64,000 nucleotides of DNA, taken from Acinetobacter baumannii. Its GTDB lineage: Bacteria > Pseudomonadota > Gammaproteobacteria > Pseudomonadales > Moraxellaceae. This document shows positions 26,710 through 35,938 of the stretch, piece after piece (position 1 is the stretch's first letter; each line of letters opens with the position of its first letter). A program made the position numbers and the translations under genes. Below the pieces are notes generated by a model. The model was not told where the DNA came from and did no database searches. It saw only the letters and a program-made list of their open reading frames with translations. The stretch is from NCBI RefSeq assembly GCF_009759685.1, contig NZ_CP046654.1:2976001-3040000 (forward strand). The letters are read 5' to 3'.

Positions 26710-27864
26710 ATGATCCGTGATGAAGGGATGTTGGAGCAGTTACTTTCAACAATTCGAGATTTTGTAAAAAATGAATTGATCCCTCGTGAAAACGAAGTGG
26801 TAGAGAAAGACAAAATTCCGGATGACATTGTGCAGCAAATGCGTGAGCTTGGTTTGTTTGGTCTTACAATTCCCGAAGAATATGGTGGCTTAGGTATCAC
26901 TATGGAAGAGGAAGTCAGAGTTGCATTTGAACTTGGGCAAACTTCACCGGCTTTTCGCTCTTTAATTGGCACCAATAACGGGATTGGCTCAAGTGCAATT
27001 TTGATTGATGGCACAGAAGAGCAAAAGCAGAAATATTTACCGCGTTATGCAAGTGGCGAAATTATTGGTTCATTTTGTTTAACCGAGCCTGAATCTGGTT
27101 CTGATGCTGCCTCTTTAAAAACCAGTGCTGTAAAAGACGGCGATTTTTATGTATTAAACGGCACCAAACGTTTTATTACCAATGCACCCCATGCTGCAAC
27201 TTTTACCGTAATGGCTCGAACGAATCCTGAAATTAAAGGGTCGGGTGGCATTTCAGCTTTTTTAGTCGAGGCCAATACACCGGGCATTACATTAGGCAAA
27301 ATTGACCAAAAAATGGGGCAAAAGGGTTCACATACCTGTGATGTGATTTTTGAAAATTGCCGTGTACCTGCTTCTGCACTCATTGGTGGCGTAGAAGGTG
27401 TCGGTTTTAAAACGGCCATGAAAGTGCTTGATAAAGGGCGTTTGCACATTGGTGCCTATAGCGTGGGTGTTGCCGAACGCATGTTAAACGACGCATTGCA
27501 CTATGCGATTGAGCGTAAGCAGTTTGGTCAGCCTATTGCGAACTTTCAGCTTATTCAAGCCATGCTTGCCGACTCAAAAGCCGAGATTTATGCAGCTAAA
27601 TGTATGGTCCTAGATGCAGCTCGCCGCCGTGACAATGGTGAAAACATTAGTACGGAAGCATCTTGCGCAAAAATGTTTGCGACCGAAATGTGTGGTCGTG
27701 TTGCTGACCGCTGTGTACAGATTCACGGTGGTGCGGGCTATATCAGTGAATATGCCATCGAGCGTTTTTATCGAGATGTGCGTTTGTTCCGTTTATATGA
27801 AGGAACCACGCAAATTCAACAACTTATTATTGCCAAAAACATGATTAGGGAAGCTACAGCCTAA
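26710..27864 (+). CDS. dcaA: acyl-CoA dehydrogenase of the dca-type cluster
   Basis: 384 residues. FAD acyl-CoA dehydrogenase with SFCLTEPESGSDAASLKTSA, FITNAPHAATFTVMARTNP, MGQKGSHTCDVIFENCRVPA, IERKQFGQPIANFQLIQ, IHGGAGYISEYAIERFYRDVR and YEGTTQIQQLIIAKNMI. First gene of the rightward operon with transporter, CoA-transferase subunits and DcaP porin, the order expected for dicarboxylate beta-oxidation in Acinetobacter. It would make 2,3-dehydroadipyl-CoA. It is a close paralogue of the enzyme at 13984. Confidence 0.9.
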   Translation: MIRDEGMLEQLLSTIRDFVKNELIPRENEVVEKDKIPDDIVQQMRELGLFGLTIPEEYGGLGITMEEEVRVAFELGQTSPAFRSLIGTNNGIGSSAILIDGTEEQKQKYLPRYASGEIIGSFCLTEPESGSDAASLKTSAVKDGDFYVLNGTKRFITNAPHAATFTVMARTNPEIKGSGGISAFLVEANTPGITLGKIDQKMGQKGSHTCDVIFENCRVPASALIGGVEGVGFKTAMKVLDKGRLHIGAYSVGVAERMLNDALHYAIERKQFGQPIANFQLIQAMLADSKAEIYAAKCMVLDAARRRDNGENISTEASCAKMFATEMCGRVADRCVQIHGGAGYISEYAIERFYRDVRLFRLYEGTTQIQQLIIAKNMIREATA

Positions 27865-27879
27865 TAAAAAATCAAATGC

Positions 27880-27902
27880 CATGAGGCATGGGATGCCTCA
27901 TG
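27880..27902 (+). repeat. intercistronic hairpin between dcaA- and dcaK-like genes
   Basis: CATGAGGCAT pairs perfectly with ATGCCTCATG around GGG, starting 15 bases after the dehydrogenase stop and ending 20 bases before the transporter start. It may protect the upstream mRNA or set different expression levels. Confidence 0.6.
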
Positions 27903-27922
27903 TTCCTTCTGAGGATATGGAC

Positions 27923-29206
27923 ATGACAACAAAGACTGTTACAGAGAATATGAGTAGCACTGAAGCTATTCAAACACCAAAAAAGATTTGGATTACAGCT
28001 TTTATATTCGCTTTTTTTACACTTTTATGTGACGGGGCCGATTTAGGTTTTTTGGCATTAAGCCTCACTAGTCTTAAAGCAGAGTTTCATTTAACTGGTG
28101 TGCAAGCCGGAACATTAGGAAGCTTGACACTATTTGGTTCGGCCGTGGGTGGTCTTATTGGTGGTTGGGCTTGCGACCGTTTTGGTCGGGTTCGCATTAT
28201 TGTTTTCTTTATTGCTTTTTCTTCGATATTAACCTGCGCACTCGGCTTTACACATTCTTATATGCAATTTGCAGTTTTAAGAACAATAGGCGCCATGGGC
28301 TTAGGTGCACTTTATATTGCCTGTAACATTCTTATGTCTGAAATGGTGCCAACCAAACACCGTTCTACCGTTTTAGCAACGCTGATGACAGGTTATACAC
28401 TAGGTTCTTTATTAGCGACATTACTAGCAGGTCATATTATTCCTGAACATGGCTGGCGTTTTCTATACTGGATTGCAATTACGCCTGTGGTTTTGTCAGT
28501 TTTGATGCATTTTTGTGTACCTGAACCTGAGTCATGGAAAAAAGCTCGTCAATTAAAAGCGCTAGATGTCGCTCAAAGTAACCAACCTAAAAAACGTCAA
28601 AATCCATATCTTGAGATTTTAAGAGATAAAAAACACGGCACCATGTTTATTCTTTGGATTATTAGTACTGGGGCATTGCAGTTTGGTTATTACGGCGTAA
28701 GTAACTGGTTACCTGCTTATTTAGAGTCTGATCTTGGCATCAAGTTTAAAGAAATGGCCATGTATATGGTCGGTACATTCCTAATTATGATGTTTGCCAA
28801 AGTAATCGCAGGGATCGTTGCCGATAAATTAGGACGCCGCGCTGTATTCGCTTTTGGAACCATTGGTACAGCCTTATTTATTCCGGTCATTGTCTACTTA
28901 AATACACCAACCAACATTTTATGGATGATGCTGTTCTTCGGTTTCCTTTACGGTATACCTTACGCAATTAATGCCACCTATATGACAGAAAGCTTCCCGA
29001 CTTCTATTCGAGGCTCGGCAGTGGGCGGTGCTTATAACATTGGCAAAGTACTTTCAATTTTCTCTCCATTAACAATTGGTTATCTATCGCAAAACGGTTC
29101 TATTGGTTTAGGGCTCTTGGTGATGGCTGCAGCTTATTTTATCTGCGGTGTAATTCCATTGTTATTTATTAAAGACCGACTATTTAACCCGCAAAAGGCA
29201 GAGTGA
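27923..29206 (+). CDS. dcaK: MFS transporter, AAHS family, dicarboxylate uptake
   Basis: About 427 residues from the ATG at 27923, seven bases after GAGGA; upstream in-frame codons run through the intercistronic hairpin and are left out. About twelve membrane segments, with DGADLGFLALSLTSLKAEFH in helix 1 and GGWACDRFGRVRI between helices 2 and 3. Paralogue of the transporter at 12672. Its place between the acyl-CoA dehydrogenase and the CoA-transferase genes supports import of the dicarboxylate that the operon degrades. Confidence 0.87.
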   Translation: MTTKTVTENMSSTEAIQTPKKIWITAFIFAFFTLLCDGADLGFLALSLTSLKAEFHLTGVQAGTLGSLTLFGSAVGGLIGGWACDRFGRVRIIVFFIAFSSILTCALGFTHSYMQFAVLRTIGAMGLGALYIACNILMSEMVPTKHRSTVLATLMTGYTLGSLLATLLAGHIIPEHGWRFLYWIAITPVVLSVLMHFCVPEPESWKKARQLKALDVAQSNQPKKRQNPYLEILRDKKHGTMFILWIISTGALQFGYYGVSNWLPAYLESDLGIKFKEMAMYMVGTFLIMMFAKVIAGIVADKLGRRAVFAFGTIGTALFIPVIVYLNTPTNILWMMLFFGFLYGIPYAINATYMTESFPTSIRGSAVGGAYNIGKVLSIFSPLTIGYLSQNGSIGLGLLVMAAAYFICGVIPLLFIKDRLFNPQKAE

Positions 29207-29253
29207 CAGATCAATCTGTCACCTTAAATTAAGGATGAAAAGGGACAAGTGAG

Positions 29254-29922
29254 ATGATAAATAAAATCACCAGTGACATCGAACCGATTTTAAAAGCTAT
29301 TCCTGATGGGGCAACCATCATGACAGGCGGGTTTGGTGTGACGGGGCAACCTGCTGAATTAATTGAAGCCTTAATCGATTTAGGAAAAAAAGAACTCACC
29401 ATTGTAAATAACAATGCAGCTTCTGGTGATCGTGGTTTAACAAATCTGATTATTGCTGGCTGTGTCAAAAAAATGATTTGTTCTTTTCCGAAATCTGCTG
29501 GATCAACCGTTTTTCAAGACTTATATAGAGCGGGAAAAATTGAGTTAGAACTGGTTCCACAAGGTAATTTGGCTTGTCGTATTCAGGCCGCAGGTGCTGG
29601 TCTCGGGGCTATTTTTACTCCGACTGGTTATGGCACTAAAGTTGCCGAGGGTAAAGAGACCCGAACCATTAACGGTAAAAACTATGTGCTTGAATACCCA
29701 CTTGAAGCTGATTTTGCACTGATTTATGCCGATAAAGCTGACCGCTGGGGCAATTTAACTTACCGCAAAGCGGCCCGCAATTTTGGCCCAATTATGGCAA
29801 AAGCCGCCAAGACCACGATTGTTCAAGTGAATGACACCGTAGAGCTAGGAACGCTTGACCCTGAGTGCATTATTACACCGGGAATTTTTGTACAGCACGT
29901 TGTAAAAGTAGGAGATATCTAA
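29254..29922 (+). CDS. dcaI: 3-oxoadipate/dicarboxylate CoA-transferase subunit A
   Basis: 222 residues of the class I CoA-transferase alpha type. Seen: MTGGFGVTGQPAELIEALIDLG, NNNAASGDRGL, CSFPKSAGS, ELVPQGNLACRIQAAGAGLGAIFTPTGYGT and DFALIYADKADRWGNLTYRKAARNFGP. It forms a heteromer with the next gene product and moves CoA from succinyl-CoA to the incoming acid. CatI and PcaI are near relatives; dca context points to DcaI. The stop codon shares one base with the next start. Confidence 0.88.
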   Translation: MINKITSDIEPILKAIPDGATIMTGGFGVTGQPAELIEALIDLGKKELTIVNNNAASGDRGLTNLIIAGCVKKMICSFPKSAGSTVFQDLYRAGKIELELVPQGNLACRIQAAGAGLGAIFTPTGYGTKVAEGKETRTINGKNYVLEYPLEADFALIYADKADRWGNLTYRKAARNFGPIMAKAAKTTIVQVNDTVELGTLDPECIITPGIFVQHVVKVGDI

Positions 29923-30575
29923 TGTCAGTTCAAAAGCGTTCTCGTGAAGATATTGCCAAGCTCATTGCCAATGACATTCCGGAAGGTTCTTATGTCAATT
30001 TAGGGATTGGCTTACCGACCAACGTTGCTAAATTTTTGCCAAAAGACAAAGAAATCTTTTTACATTCGGAAAATGGAGTTTTGGCTTTTGGTCCACCACC
30101 ACAACCGGGTGAGGAAGATCAAGATTTGGTTAATGCTGGAAAAGAACTTGTTACTTTGTTAGACGGTGGATGCTTTATGCATCATGGCGACTCATTTGAC
30201 ATTATGCGTGGCGGTCATCTGGACATTTGTGTGATTGGTGCATTCCAAGTTGCGGTAAATGGAGACTTGGCAAACTGGCATACCGGTAAGGCAGATGATG
30301 TGCCGGCAGTTGGCGGTGCTATGGATTTGGCAGTTGGTGCAAAAACGATTTATGTCTATATGGAGCATGTCACTAAAAAAGGTGAGCCCAAAATTGTAAA
30401 AGAACTGAGCTATCCAATAACGGGTGAGCAGTGTGTAAACCGTATTTATACCGATTTATGCATTATTGAACTCAAAGACCAAAAAGCTTACGTCAAGGAA
30501 ATGGTAGACGGCTTAACTTTTGATGAATTACAGGCAGTCACTGACTGTGAATTAATCGATGCACGTGTAGCCTAA
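29922..30575 (+). CDS. dcaJ: 3-oxoadipate/dicarboxylate CoA-transferase subunit B
   Basis: 217 residues starting MSVQKRSREDIAKL at the ATG that overlaps the subunit A stop (TAATG), with AGGAG upstream; this implies translational coupling and equal amounts. The active-site glutamate loop is FLHSENGVLAFGP, followed by GGCFMHHGDSFDIMRGGHLDICVIGAFQV, typical of the beta subunit. Together with subunit A it activates the dicarboxylate to its CoA ester. Confidence 0.9.
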   Translation: MSVQKRSREDIAKLIANDIPEGSYVNLGIGLPTNVAKFLPKDKEIFLHSENGVLAFGPPPQPGEEDQDLVNAGKELVTLLDGGCFMHHGDSFDIMRGGHLDICVIGAFQVAVNGDLANWHTGKADDVPAVGGAMDLAVGAKTIYVYMEHVTKKGEPKIVKELSYPITGEQCVNRIYTDLCIIELKDQKAYVKEMVDGLTFDELQAVTDCELIDARVA

Positions 30576-30611
30576 ATACACACGGAAAAACGCTTCTTTA
30601 AGGATTAAAAG

Positions 30612-31928
30612 ATGAAAAAATTAATTTTAGCTGCAGCTTGTGCTGCGGCTTCAGGGACTATTTTTGCAAATTCTTCAGATACGACAGAACAAAGAATTAA
30701 TTTGCTAGAAACTGAGCTGCAAAAATTAAAAGCAGAACTTGCTGCTCAGAAACAAACTCAAAATAATTTACAGGTCAAACAGGTTAAGATCGAAGAGAAC
30801 ATTGAAAAAACTAAAGCAACGGTAACAGAAAAGCCAGTTGCTCCTTCATGGGTCACTTGGACGGATAATGTTAAGGTTTACGGTATTGCCCGTATTGATG
30901 CAGCGGTCGATTTTAAATCATCGCCTGATTCGGGTGGTAGAACGACCAGCAGCCTGTACCGAACACCTTTTGAAAGTGAAAAACGTTCAAACCATGCACG
31001 CTCTGATGCCATGATTAATGCAAGCCGATTAGGCGTTTATTTTAATAGCCCAAATAAAGCGGTTACAGGGAATATCGAGGCCGATTTCTTTGATAGTTCT
31101 AACATGGGAACGGGGGATGGTAAATTCCGCATCCGTCATGCATTTTTTACCTATAAAGACTGGACCTTTGGTCAAACATGGTCACTCATGTCTAACATGG
31201 AAACCCGTACAGAAGCTGTTGATTACACCCAATTTGTGGGAACCTCTTATACGCGTACTCCTCAAATTCGCTATGACTGGAAAATTGATGCCAATAATGA
31301 TTTAAAAGTAGCTTTGGAATATACAGGTTCGAGAGTATCGGCATTTCCAACTTTAACGGGTCGCTATACCTTTAAACAAGGTCCTTTAACGGCACTTGCT
31401 CAAGGCTTTATTAATGAAAAGTCTACAGATGTCGCAACTGCCACGGTGAAGAAAGTAAGTTGGGGTGCTGGAGGCGGCTTAAAATATCAACTCACGCCAC
31501 AACAATCAGTACAAGCAAATTATCAATATATTGTCGGTGATCAAAAATTTATGCCGTATACCACCCAAAGTGGGTTGGCAAATTCAACAAGTTTAAATGC
31601 CGCGGGTGATTTCTCATTAAACGAAGACAAAACAGATTTGGTTATGAATAAGTTGAATAGCATCAATATTGGTTATTCATATAAATTTAATGAGCAATGG
31701 CGTGCAAACTTATCGGCTTCAATGTTTGATTATGACGACGACACGGCATATGCCAAACTCAACCCAGATGCTAATAAACGCTTAACGGACTACGCAGCTA
31801 ACGTCTTTTATTCACCGATTGAGCAAATGGATATTGGGATGGAATATCACCAAGGCAAACGAGAAGTGTTTGACGGCAGAACCGCTGATGTATCACGTGT
31901 AAACTTTGTTTCGATGTATAAATTTTAA
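30612..31928 (+). CDS. dcaP: DcaP-type outer membrane porin
   Basis: 438 residues. Signal peptide MKKLILAAACAAASGTIFA, then a periplasmic coiled coil at about residues 25-70 rich in Leu/Lys/Glu/Gln (EQRINLLETELQKLKAELAA), then a beta-barrel from about residue 85 to the terminal aromatic residue Phe (VSMYKF). DcaP porins are trimers with a long coiled coil and take up negatively charged dicarboxylates. It is last-but-one in the rightward operon, matching its role as the outer membrane entry for the pathway. A second DcaP-like porin lies at 51747. Confidence 0.92.
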   Translation: MKKLILAAACAAASGTIFANSSDTTEQRINLLETELQKLKAELAAQKQTQNNLQVKQVKIEENIEKTKATVTEKPVAPSWVTWTDNVKVYGIARIDAAVDFKSSPDSGGRTTSSLYRTPFESEKRSNHARSDAMINASRLGVYFNSPNKAVTGNIEADFFDSSNMGTGDGKFRIRHAFFTYKDWTFGQTWSLMSNMETRTEAVDYTQFVGTSYTRTPQIRYDWKIDANNDLKVALEYTGSRVSAFPTLTGRYTFKQGPLTALAQGFINEKSTDVATATVKKVSWGAGGGLKYQLTPQQSVQANYQYIVGDQKFMPYTTQSGLANSTSLNAAGDFSLNEDKTDLVMNKLNSINIGYSYKFNEQWRANLSASMFDYDDDTAYAKLNPDANKRLTDYAANVFYSPIEQMDIGMEYHQGKREVFDGRTADVSRVNFVSMYKF

Positions 31929-31946
31929 AATAGGGCGTAGTTAAAA

Positions 31947-33164
31947 ATGGAAAAAATAGTTGAGCCCAATGCAGAAAATATACTGTCAAAAAGCTTTATT
32001 TTTATCATGGCAATGACATGTGGAATTTGTGCGGGTTCAAACTATTATAACCAGCCCTTAATCTATTCGATTGCTGAAGCATTAAAAGTTAATGCCGACC
32101 AAGTTGCTTTAACTATTGTGATTAGCCAACTGTCATATGCAGTTGGCCTTTTTATATTGGTTCCCTTAGGCGACTTTTTTGAAAAGCGTAGTTATATTTG
32201 CTTGCTCATGTGTTGTACGGGGCTTGCACAAGTAGGACTATCCTTAAGTCAAACCTTGCCAGCTTTATATGGCTTTACCTTTTTAGCCACATTCTTTTCG
32301 ATTGCGACTCAAGTTTTGGTTCCTTTTGCCGCAGGTTTAGCCAGCCCGAAAAAAAGCCCTCAAGTTGTAGGCACTCTCATGAGTGGTTTGTTCTTGGGAA
32401 TATTATTGGCACGCTCTATTGCAGGCTTACTTTCTACAGTTTGGTCTTGGCATGCGGTTTATTTAATTAGCGGAATTGTCATTTTGGTGTTTGCTTGGGT
32501 AATGTGGGTAAAGTTACCAGTTGCGCGTAAGTCTCACCAACTTAATATTCTACAGATTTATGGTTCACTATTTTCATTAGCTGTTCATCAGCCTCATTTA
32601 CTACGCCGTGGTTTGGCAGGGGGAATTGGCTTTGGTATTTTGGCTCTTATTTTTACTACCATGACTTTTATTTTGGCGAATGAGCCTTATCACTTTAACG
32701 ATTTCCAGATTGGTTTATTTGGAATAGTGGGCTTGGCCGGTGTATTTGCGACCCCATGGGCAGGTAAGAAAATTGCAGCAGGTCTTGAAAATAAAATTGC
32801 AGTGATTTGCATGGGGTTATTAATGAGTGCATGGATACCCCTATTTTTTGCGCAGCAGTCTCTGGTTGCCTACGCTGTTGGTGTGATTATGGCGTACTTC
32901 GGTTTATCAGCATTTCATGTGCTTAACCAAAATTTGGTCTATCGAATTTCGGCCGAGGCACGCTCCCGTATTAATTCAATTTATATGACCTTATATTTTG
33001 GCGGAGCCGCCTTAGGTTCTTTTATTGCGGTGTATGCTTGGAAACATTGGGGATGGGAAGCATGTGCAGCCTTAGGTTTAGCGATGGCAATGTTAAGTTT
33101 CGTGATTGATCGCTTAGATTTTTATGAAATGAACAAGATAGCAAAGCAAGAAAAAGCTCCATAA
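31947..33164 (+). CDS. MFS transporter (paralogue of 19825 transporter)
   Basis: 405 residues, about twelve membrane segments. N-terminal ICAGSNYYNQPLIYSIAEAL and VPLGDFFEKRSYICLL, later LARSIAGLLSTVWSW and HVLNQNLVYRISAEARSRINSIYMT, the last segment also present in the paralogue (HVTNQSIVFKLNQELRSRFNAIYMT). It ends the rightward dca-type operon, 18 bp after the porin. Export or uptake of a dicarboxylate or by-product is possible; the substrate is not known. Confidence 0.82.
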   Translation: MEKIVEPNAENILSKSFIFIMAMTCGICAGSNYYNQPLIYSIAEALKVNADQVALTIVISQLSYAVGLFILVPLGDFFEKRSYICLLMCCTGLAQVGLSLSQTLPALYGFTFLATFFSIATQVLVPFAAGLASPKKSPQVVGTLMSGLFLGILLARSIAGLLSTVWSWHAVYLISGIVILVFAWVMWVKLPVARKSHQLNILQIYGSLFSLAVHQPHLLRRGLAGGIGFGILALIFTTMTFILANEPYHFNDFQIGLFGIVGLAGVFATPWAGKKIAAGLENKIAVICMGLLMSAWIPLFFAQQSLVAYAVGVIMAYFGLSAFHVLNQNLVYRISAEARSRINSIYMTLYFGGAALGSFIAVYAWKHWGWEACAALGLAMAMLSFVIDRLDFYEMNKIAKQEKAP

Positions 33165-33190
33165 ATAGGAGCTTAGATATTTTATTATTT
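33154..33190 (+). terminator. terminator of the rightward dca-type operon
   Basis: AAGCTCC pairs perfectly with GGAGCTT around seven bases that include the transporter stop codon, followed by an AT-rich tail with T runs. Confidence 0.6.
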
Positions 33191-33619
33191 GCGAATAATC
33201 ATTAAGGTTGCCGAAGCAAAAGCATACACTTTGCCGTTCTCATCTACGATTTTACCTTGGGTACTAATAATATTGCGGCCCGCATTGATCAACTCGGCCG
33301 TCGCATAGTAAGACGTATCAACCTGCATGGGGCGGATCATTTTTACATTTAAATCAATGGTTCCATAGCCGACACCATGTTCAAGTAAAGTGTGAGCTGC
33401 ACTGCCAGTTGCTGTATCTAAAGCTGTGGCGCAAAAGCCGCCGTGTACACCACCTTGAATATTTCTATGTTCTTTGCGGGGAGTAACTTTATAAGTTGCT
33501 TTACCTTCAGAAACTTCAACGAGTTCCATTGGTATAGTGTGAGCCATAGGTGATGGAGAAACTTCACCATTTTTTAAAGCGGTTAAAAATTCAAGACCTG
33601 TGTATTTCGGGCTTTCCAT
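33185..33619 (-). CDS. PaaI-family acyl-CoA thioesterase
   Basis: About 144 residues from the ATG at 33619, with AAGGACG upstream. Hotdog-fold protein with RNIQGGVHGGFCATALDTATGSAAHTLL, the HGG motif and following acidic helix of the PaaI family. Such enzymes free CoA from stalled acyl-CoA esters; here it would rescue CoA trapped as dicarboxylyl-CoA. It is convergent with the rightward dca-type operon and divergent from the dehydrogenase at 33940. Confidence 0.85.
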   Translation of the reverse strand: MESPKYTGLEFLTALKNGEVSPSPMAHTIPMELVEVSEGKATYKVTPRKEHRNIQGGVHGGFCATALDTATGSAAHTLLEHGVGYGTIDLNVKMIRPMQVDTSYYATAELINAGRNIISTQGKIVDENGKVYAFASATLMIIRK

Positions 33620-33685
33620 AAATCGTCCTTGCATGATTAAGCAATCTAATCACCATACTATAAATTGATTTTTTACGGAATAAAA

Positions 33686-33700
33686 TTTTGCAATACAAAA
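33686..33700. promoter_or_regulatory. IclR-type operator motif, site 8
   Basis: TTTTGCAATACAAAA, 67 bp upstream of the thioesterase start. Two-fold symmetric with weakened CG steps. Confidence 0.45.
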
Positions 33701-33825
33701 TATAAATTTATTCTAGTTAAACAAGACTAATTAATTTTTATCTTATATTTTTTTTTGAAAACATATATTTATATTTTATCTCTATGGCTAAGTTAGAATA
33801 ATTTTATTAAACTAGTGAAAATATA

Positions 33826-33840
33826 TTTTGCTATAAGAAA
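33826..33840. promoter_or_regulatory. IclR-type operator motif, site 9
   Basis: TTTTGCTATAAGAAA, 100 bp upstream of the dehydrogenase start at 33940. A weak match that gains weight from its position. Confidence 0.42.
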
Positions 33841-33939
33841 TTTTTTGATATTTTGGTGAGATTGAAACAATAAAAAGTCCATTTTAAGGAAAAACGATAT
33901 CTGCCCATGACATAGGCAGTGAAGTGAAAGGAAAAAACT

Positions 33940-35742
33940 ATGCCTTTATACAAAGCTCCATTACGTGATATGCAATTTGTACTGCATGAAATGCTTCAAA
34001 CAGAACAAAACTATCAAGGTTTAAGAAAATATCAGGAAAGCGTAAATCGAGAATTAATTGATCAATATTTAGAAGCAGCAGCAGATTTTTGTGAAAATGA
34101 GTTGGCACCGATTAACCAAAATGGTGATCAGGAAGGCTGTCATTTAAATCAAGGCGTAGTCACAACCCCGAAAGGGTTTAAAGAAGCCTACCAAAAATAT
34201 GCCGAGCTTGGTTTTACTTCATTAACAGCCGATCCGGAATATGGTGGGCAGGGCTTGCCGACATTGCTGCGGATTGCGATTTCTGAAATGTTATGTGGTT
34301 CTAATTGGGCTTGGGCAATGTATCCGGGATTGTCACATGGCGCAATGAGAACGATTGAGCATCATGGGACCGAGCAACAAAAACAAAAGTTTTTGACTAA
34401 ACTCATTAGCGGTGTTTGGACCGGAACGATGTGTTTAACCGAATCACATGCAGGCTCAGACCTTGGGTTAATTAGAACGAAAGCAGAACCAAATCCGGAC
34501 GGTAGCTACTCCATTACAGGTGAAAAGATTTTTATCTCGGCGGGTGAGCATGATCTTTCTGAAAATATTATTCATATTGTTTTAGCCCGTTTGCCTCACG
34601 CACCTGCAGGGACCAAAGGTATTTCTTTATTTATTGTGCCTAAATTTAATGTGAGTGACGACGGTCAGGTGCTGGACCGTAATAAAGTCGTCTGTAGCGC
34701 GATTGAACATAAAATGGGGATTCATGGCAATGCCACCTGTGTACTGAATTTTGATGGCGCAAAAGGTTACTTAATTGGCCCTGAAAATCGCGGGCTCAAT
34801 AGTATGTTTACCTTTATGAATACCGCACGTATTGGAACGGCAGTACAAGGGCTTGCTGCTTCTGAAATTTCATTTCAAGGCTCATTAAGTTATGCCAAAG
34901 AGCGCCTCGCTATGCGTTCGTTATCCGGTCCTAAATATCCTGACAAAAATGCCGATCCAATTATTGTGCATCCCGCTGTACGTTCAATGTTAATGACACA
35001 AAAAGCTTTTTCCGAAGGTGGTCGTGCGCTGGCTTATTTTCTGGCTCAGCATGTCGATATTGTCGAAAGCTCAAACGATCAGGAACAGCAAAAACACTCC
35101 GACGAATTACTGGCTTTTTTAACGCCAATTGCTAAGGCCTTTTTAACAGAGTCGGGTAATGAGTCTGCAAAGCATGGCGTTCAAGTATTTGGCGGCCACG
35201 GCTTTATTGTTGAGCATGGTATGGAGCAAATTGTACGTGATGCACGTATCTCAACCTTGTATGAAGGAACAACAGAGATTCAGTCTCTAGATCTGCTGGC
35301 ACGTAAAGTCCTCAAGTCGGAAGGCAAACTTTTAAAGAACATGACTGATTTAATTGAGCAGTTTATTAGCCAGCACCAATTCAATGAAGTGCTGAAACCT
35401 TATCTAGAAAAATTAGCTGAGCTTAAGCAGCAATGGCTGTCACTGACCAAATCGATTGCAGAGAAAGCCAAGCACAACCCTGAAGAAATAGGAGCCGCTT
35501 CAGTAGATTATCTTTATTTTTCCAGTTACGTTGTGTTCGCGTATTTGTGGGCTCGAATGGCACAAGTTGCCCATGAAAAATTAGAATCGGGTACACAAGA
35601 GGAAGATTTTTATAAAGCAAAATTAACGACAGCTAAGTTTTTCTATCAAAAGCTTTTGCATCGTACACAGAGTCATGCTGCTTCTATTGAGTCTGGAGCT
35701 GAATCTGTGATGGAGCTCGATCAAGATGCTTTTGCTTTTTAG
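33940..35742 (+). CDS. acyl-CoA dehydrogenase, long form with extra C-terminal domain (DmdC-like)
   Basis: 600 residues, about 200 longer than the usual enzymes in this window. N-terminal MPLYKAPLRDMQFVLHEML, then CLTESHAGSDLGLIRTKAEP, KIFISAGEHDL, KMGIHGNATCVLNFDGAKGYLIG, VFGGHGFIVEHGMEQIVRDARISTLYEGTTEIQSLDLLARKVL, and a helical C-terminal extension. This is the form of 3-methylmercaptopropionyl-CoA dehydrogenase relatives, which act on a wide range of acyl-CoAs. The island and the upstream motif suggest chain shortening of longer dicarboxylates or related acids, which is inferred. Confidence 0.88.
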   Translation: MPLYKAPLRDMQFVLHEMLQTEQNYQGLRKYQESVNRELIDQYLEAAADFCENELAPINQNGDQEGCHLNQGVVTTPKGFKEAYQKYAELGFTSLTADPEYGGQGLPTLLRIAISEMLCGSNWAWAMYPGLSHGAMRTIEHHGTEQQKQKFLTKLISGVWTGTMCLTESHAGSDLGLIRTKAEPNPDGSYSITGEKIFISAGEHDLSENIIHIVLARLPHAPAGTKGISLFIVPKFNVSDDGQVLDRNKVVCSAIEHKMGIHGNATCVLNFDGAKGYLIGPENRGLNSMFTFMNTARIGTAVQGLAASEISFQGSLSYAKERLAMRSLSGPKYPDKNADPIIVHPAVRSMLMTQKAFSEGGRALAYFLAQHVDIVESSNDQEQQKHSDELLAFLTPIAKAFLTESGNESAKHGVQVFGGHGFIVEHGMEQIVRDARISTLYEGTTEIQSLDLLARKVLKSEGKLLKNMTDLIEQFISQHQFNEVLKPYLEKLAELKQQWLSLTKSIAEKAKHNPEEIGAASVDYLYFSSYVVFAYLWARMAQVAHEKLESGTQEEDFYKAKLTTAKFFYQKLLHRTQSHAASIESGAESVMELDQDAFAF

Positions 35743-35772
35743 TGAATGGTAAGTTCTAGAATCGCTGGGTGA

Positions 35773-35787
35773 AATTGACATGCGAAA
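35773..35787. promoter_or_regulatory. half-match to the IclR-type motif, site 10
   Basis: AATTGACATGCGAAA keeps the right half GCGAAA but not the left half. It lies 152 bp upstream of the thioesterase-like gene at 35939. Confidence 0.25.
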
Positions 35788-35938
35788 TTTTACCTAGTGA
35801 TTAAATTTGTAATTTTAGACTCATTAGTTTTTGGTAGGAAAAACCAGTTGAGCCAAAGAAATAGAGGGTTAACATAAGCATTAAAACGTGAATTTTCATC
35901 AAATATTGAAGTTGTATAAGGACTAAGGAAAGAAAATC

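Larger units (their letters stand above)
33620..33939. other. divergent promoter region, thioesterase / long acyl-CoA dehydrogenase
   Basis: 320-bp, very AT-rich spacer with two copies of the 15-bp operator-like motif, listed separately. No gene-like frame was seen. Confidence 0.6.
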
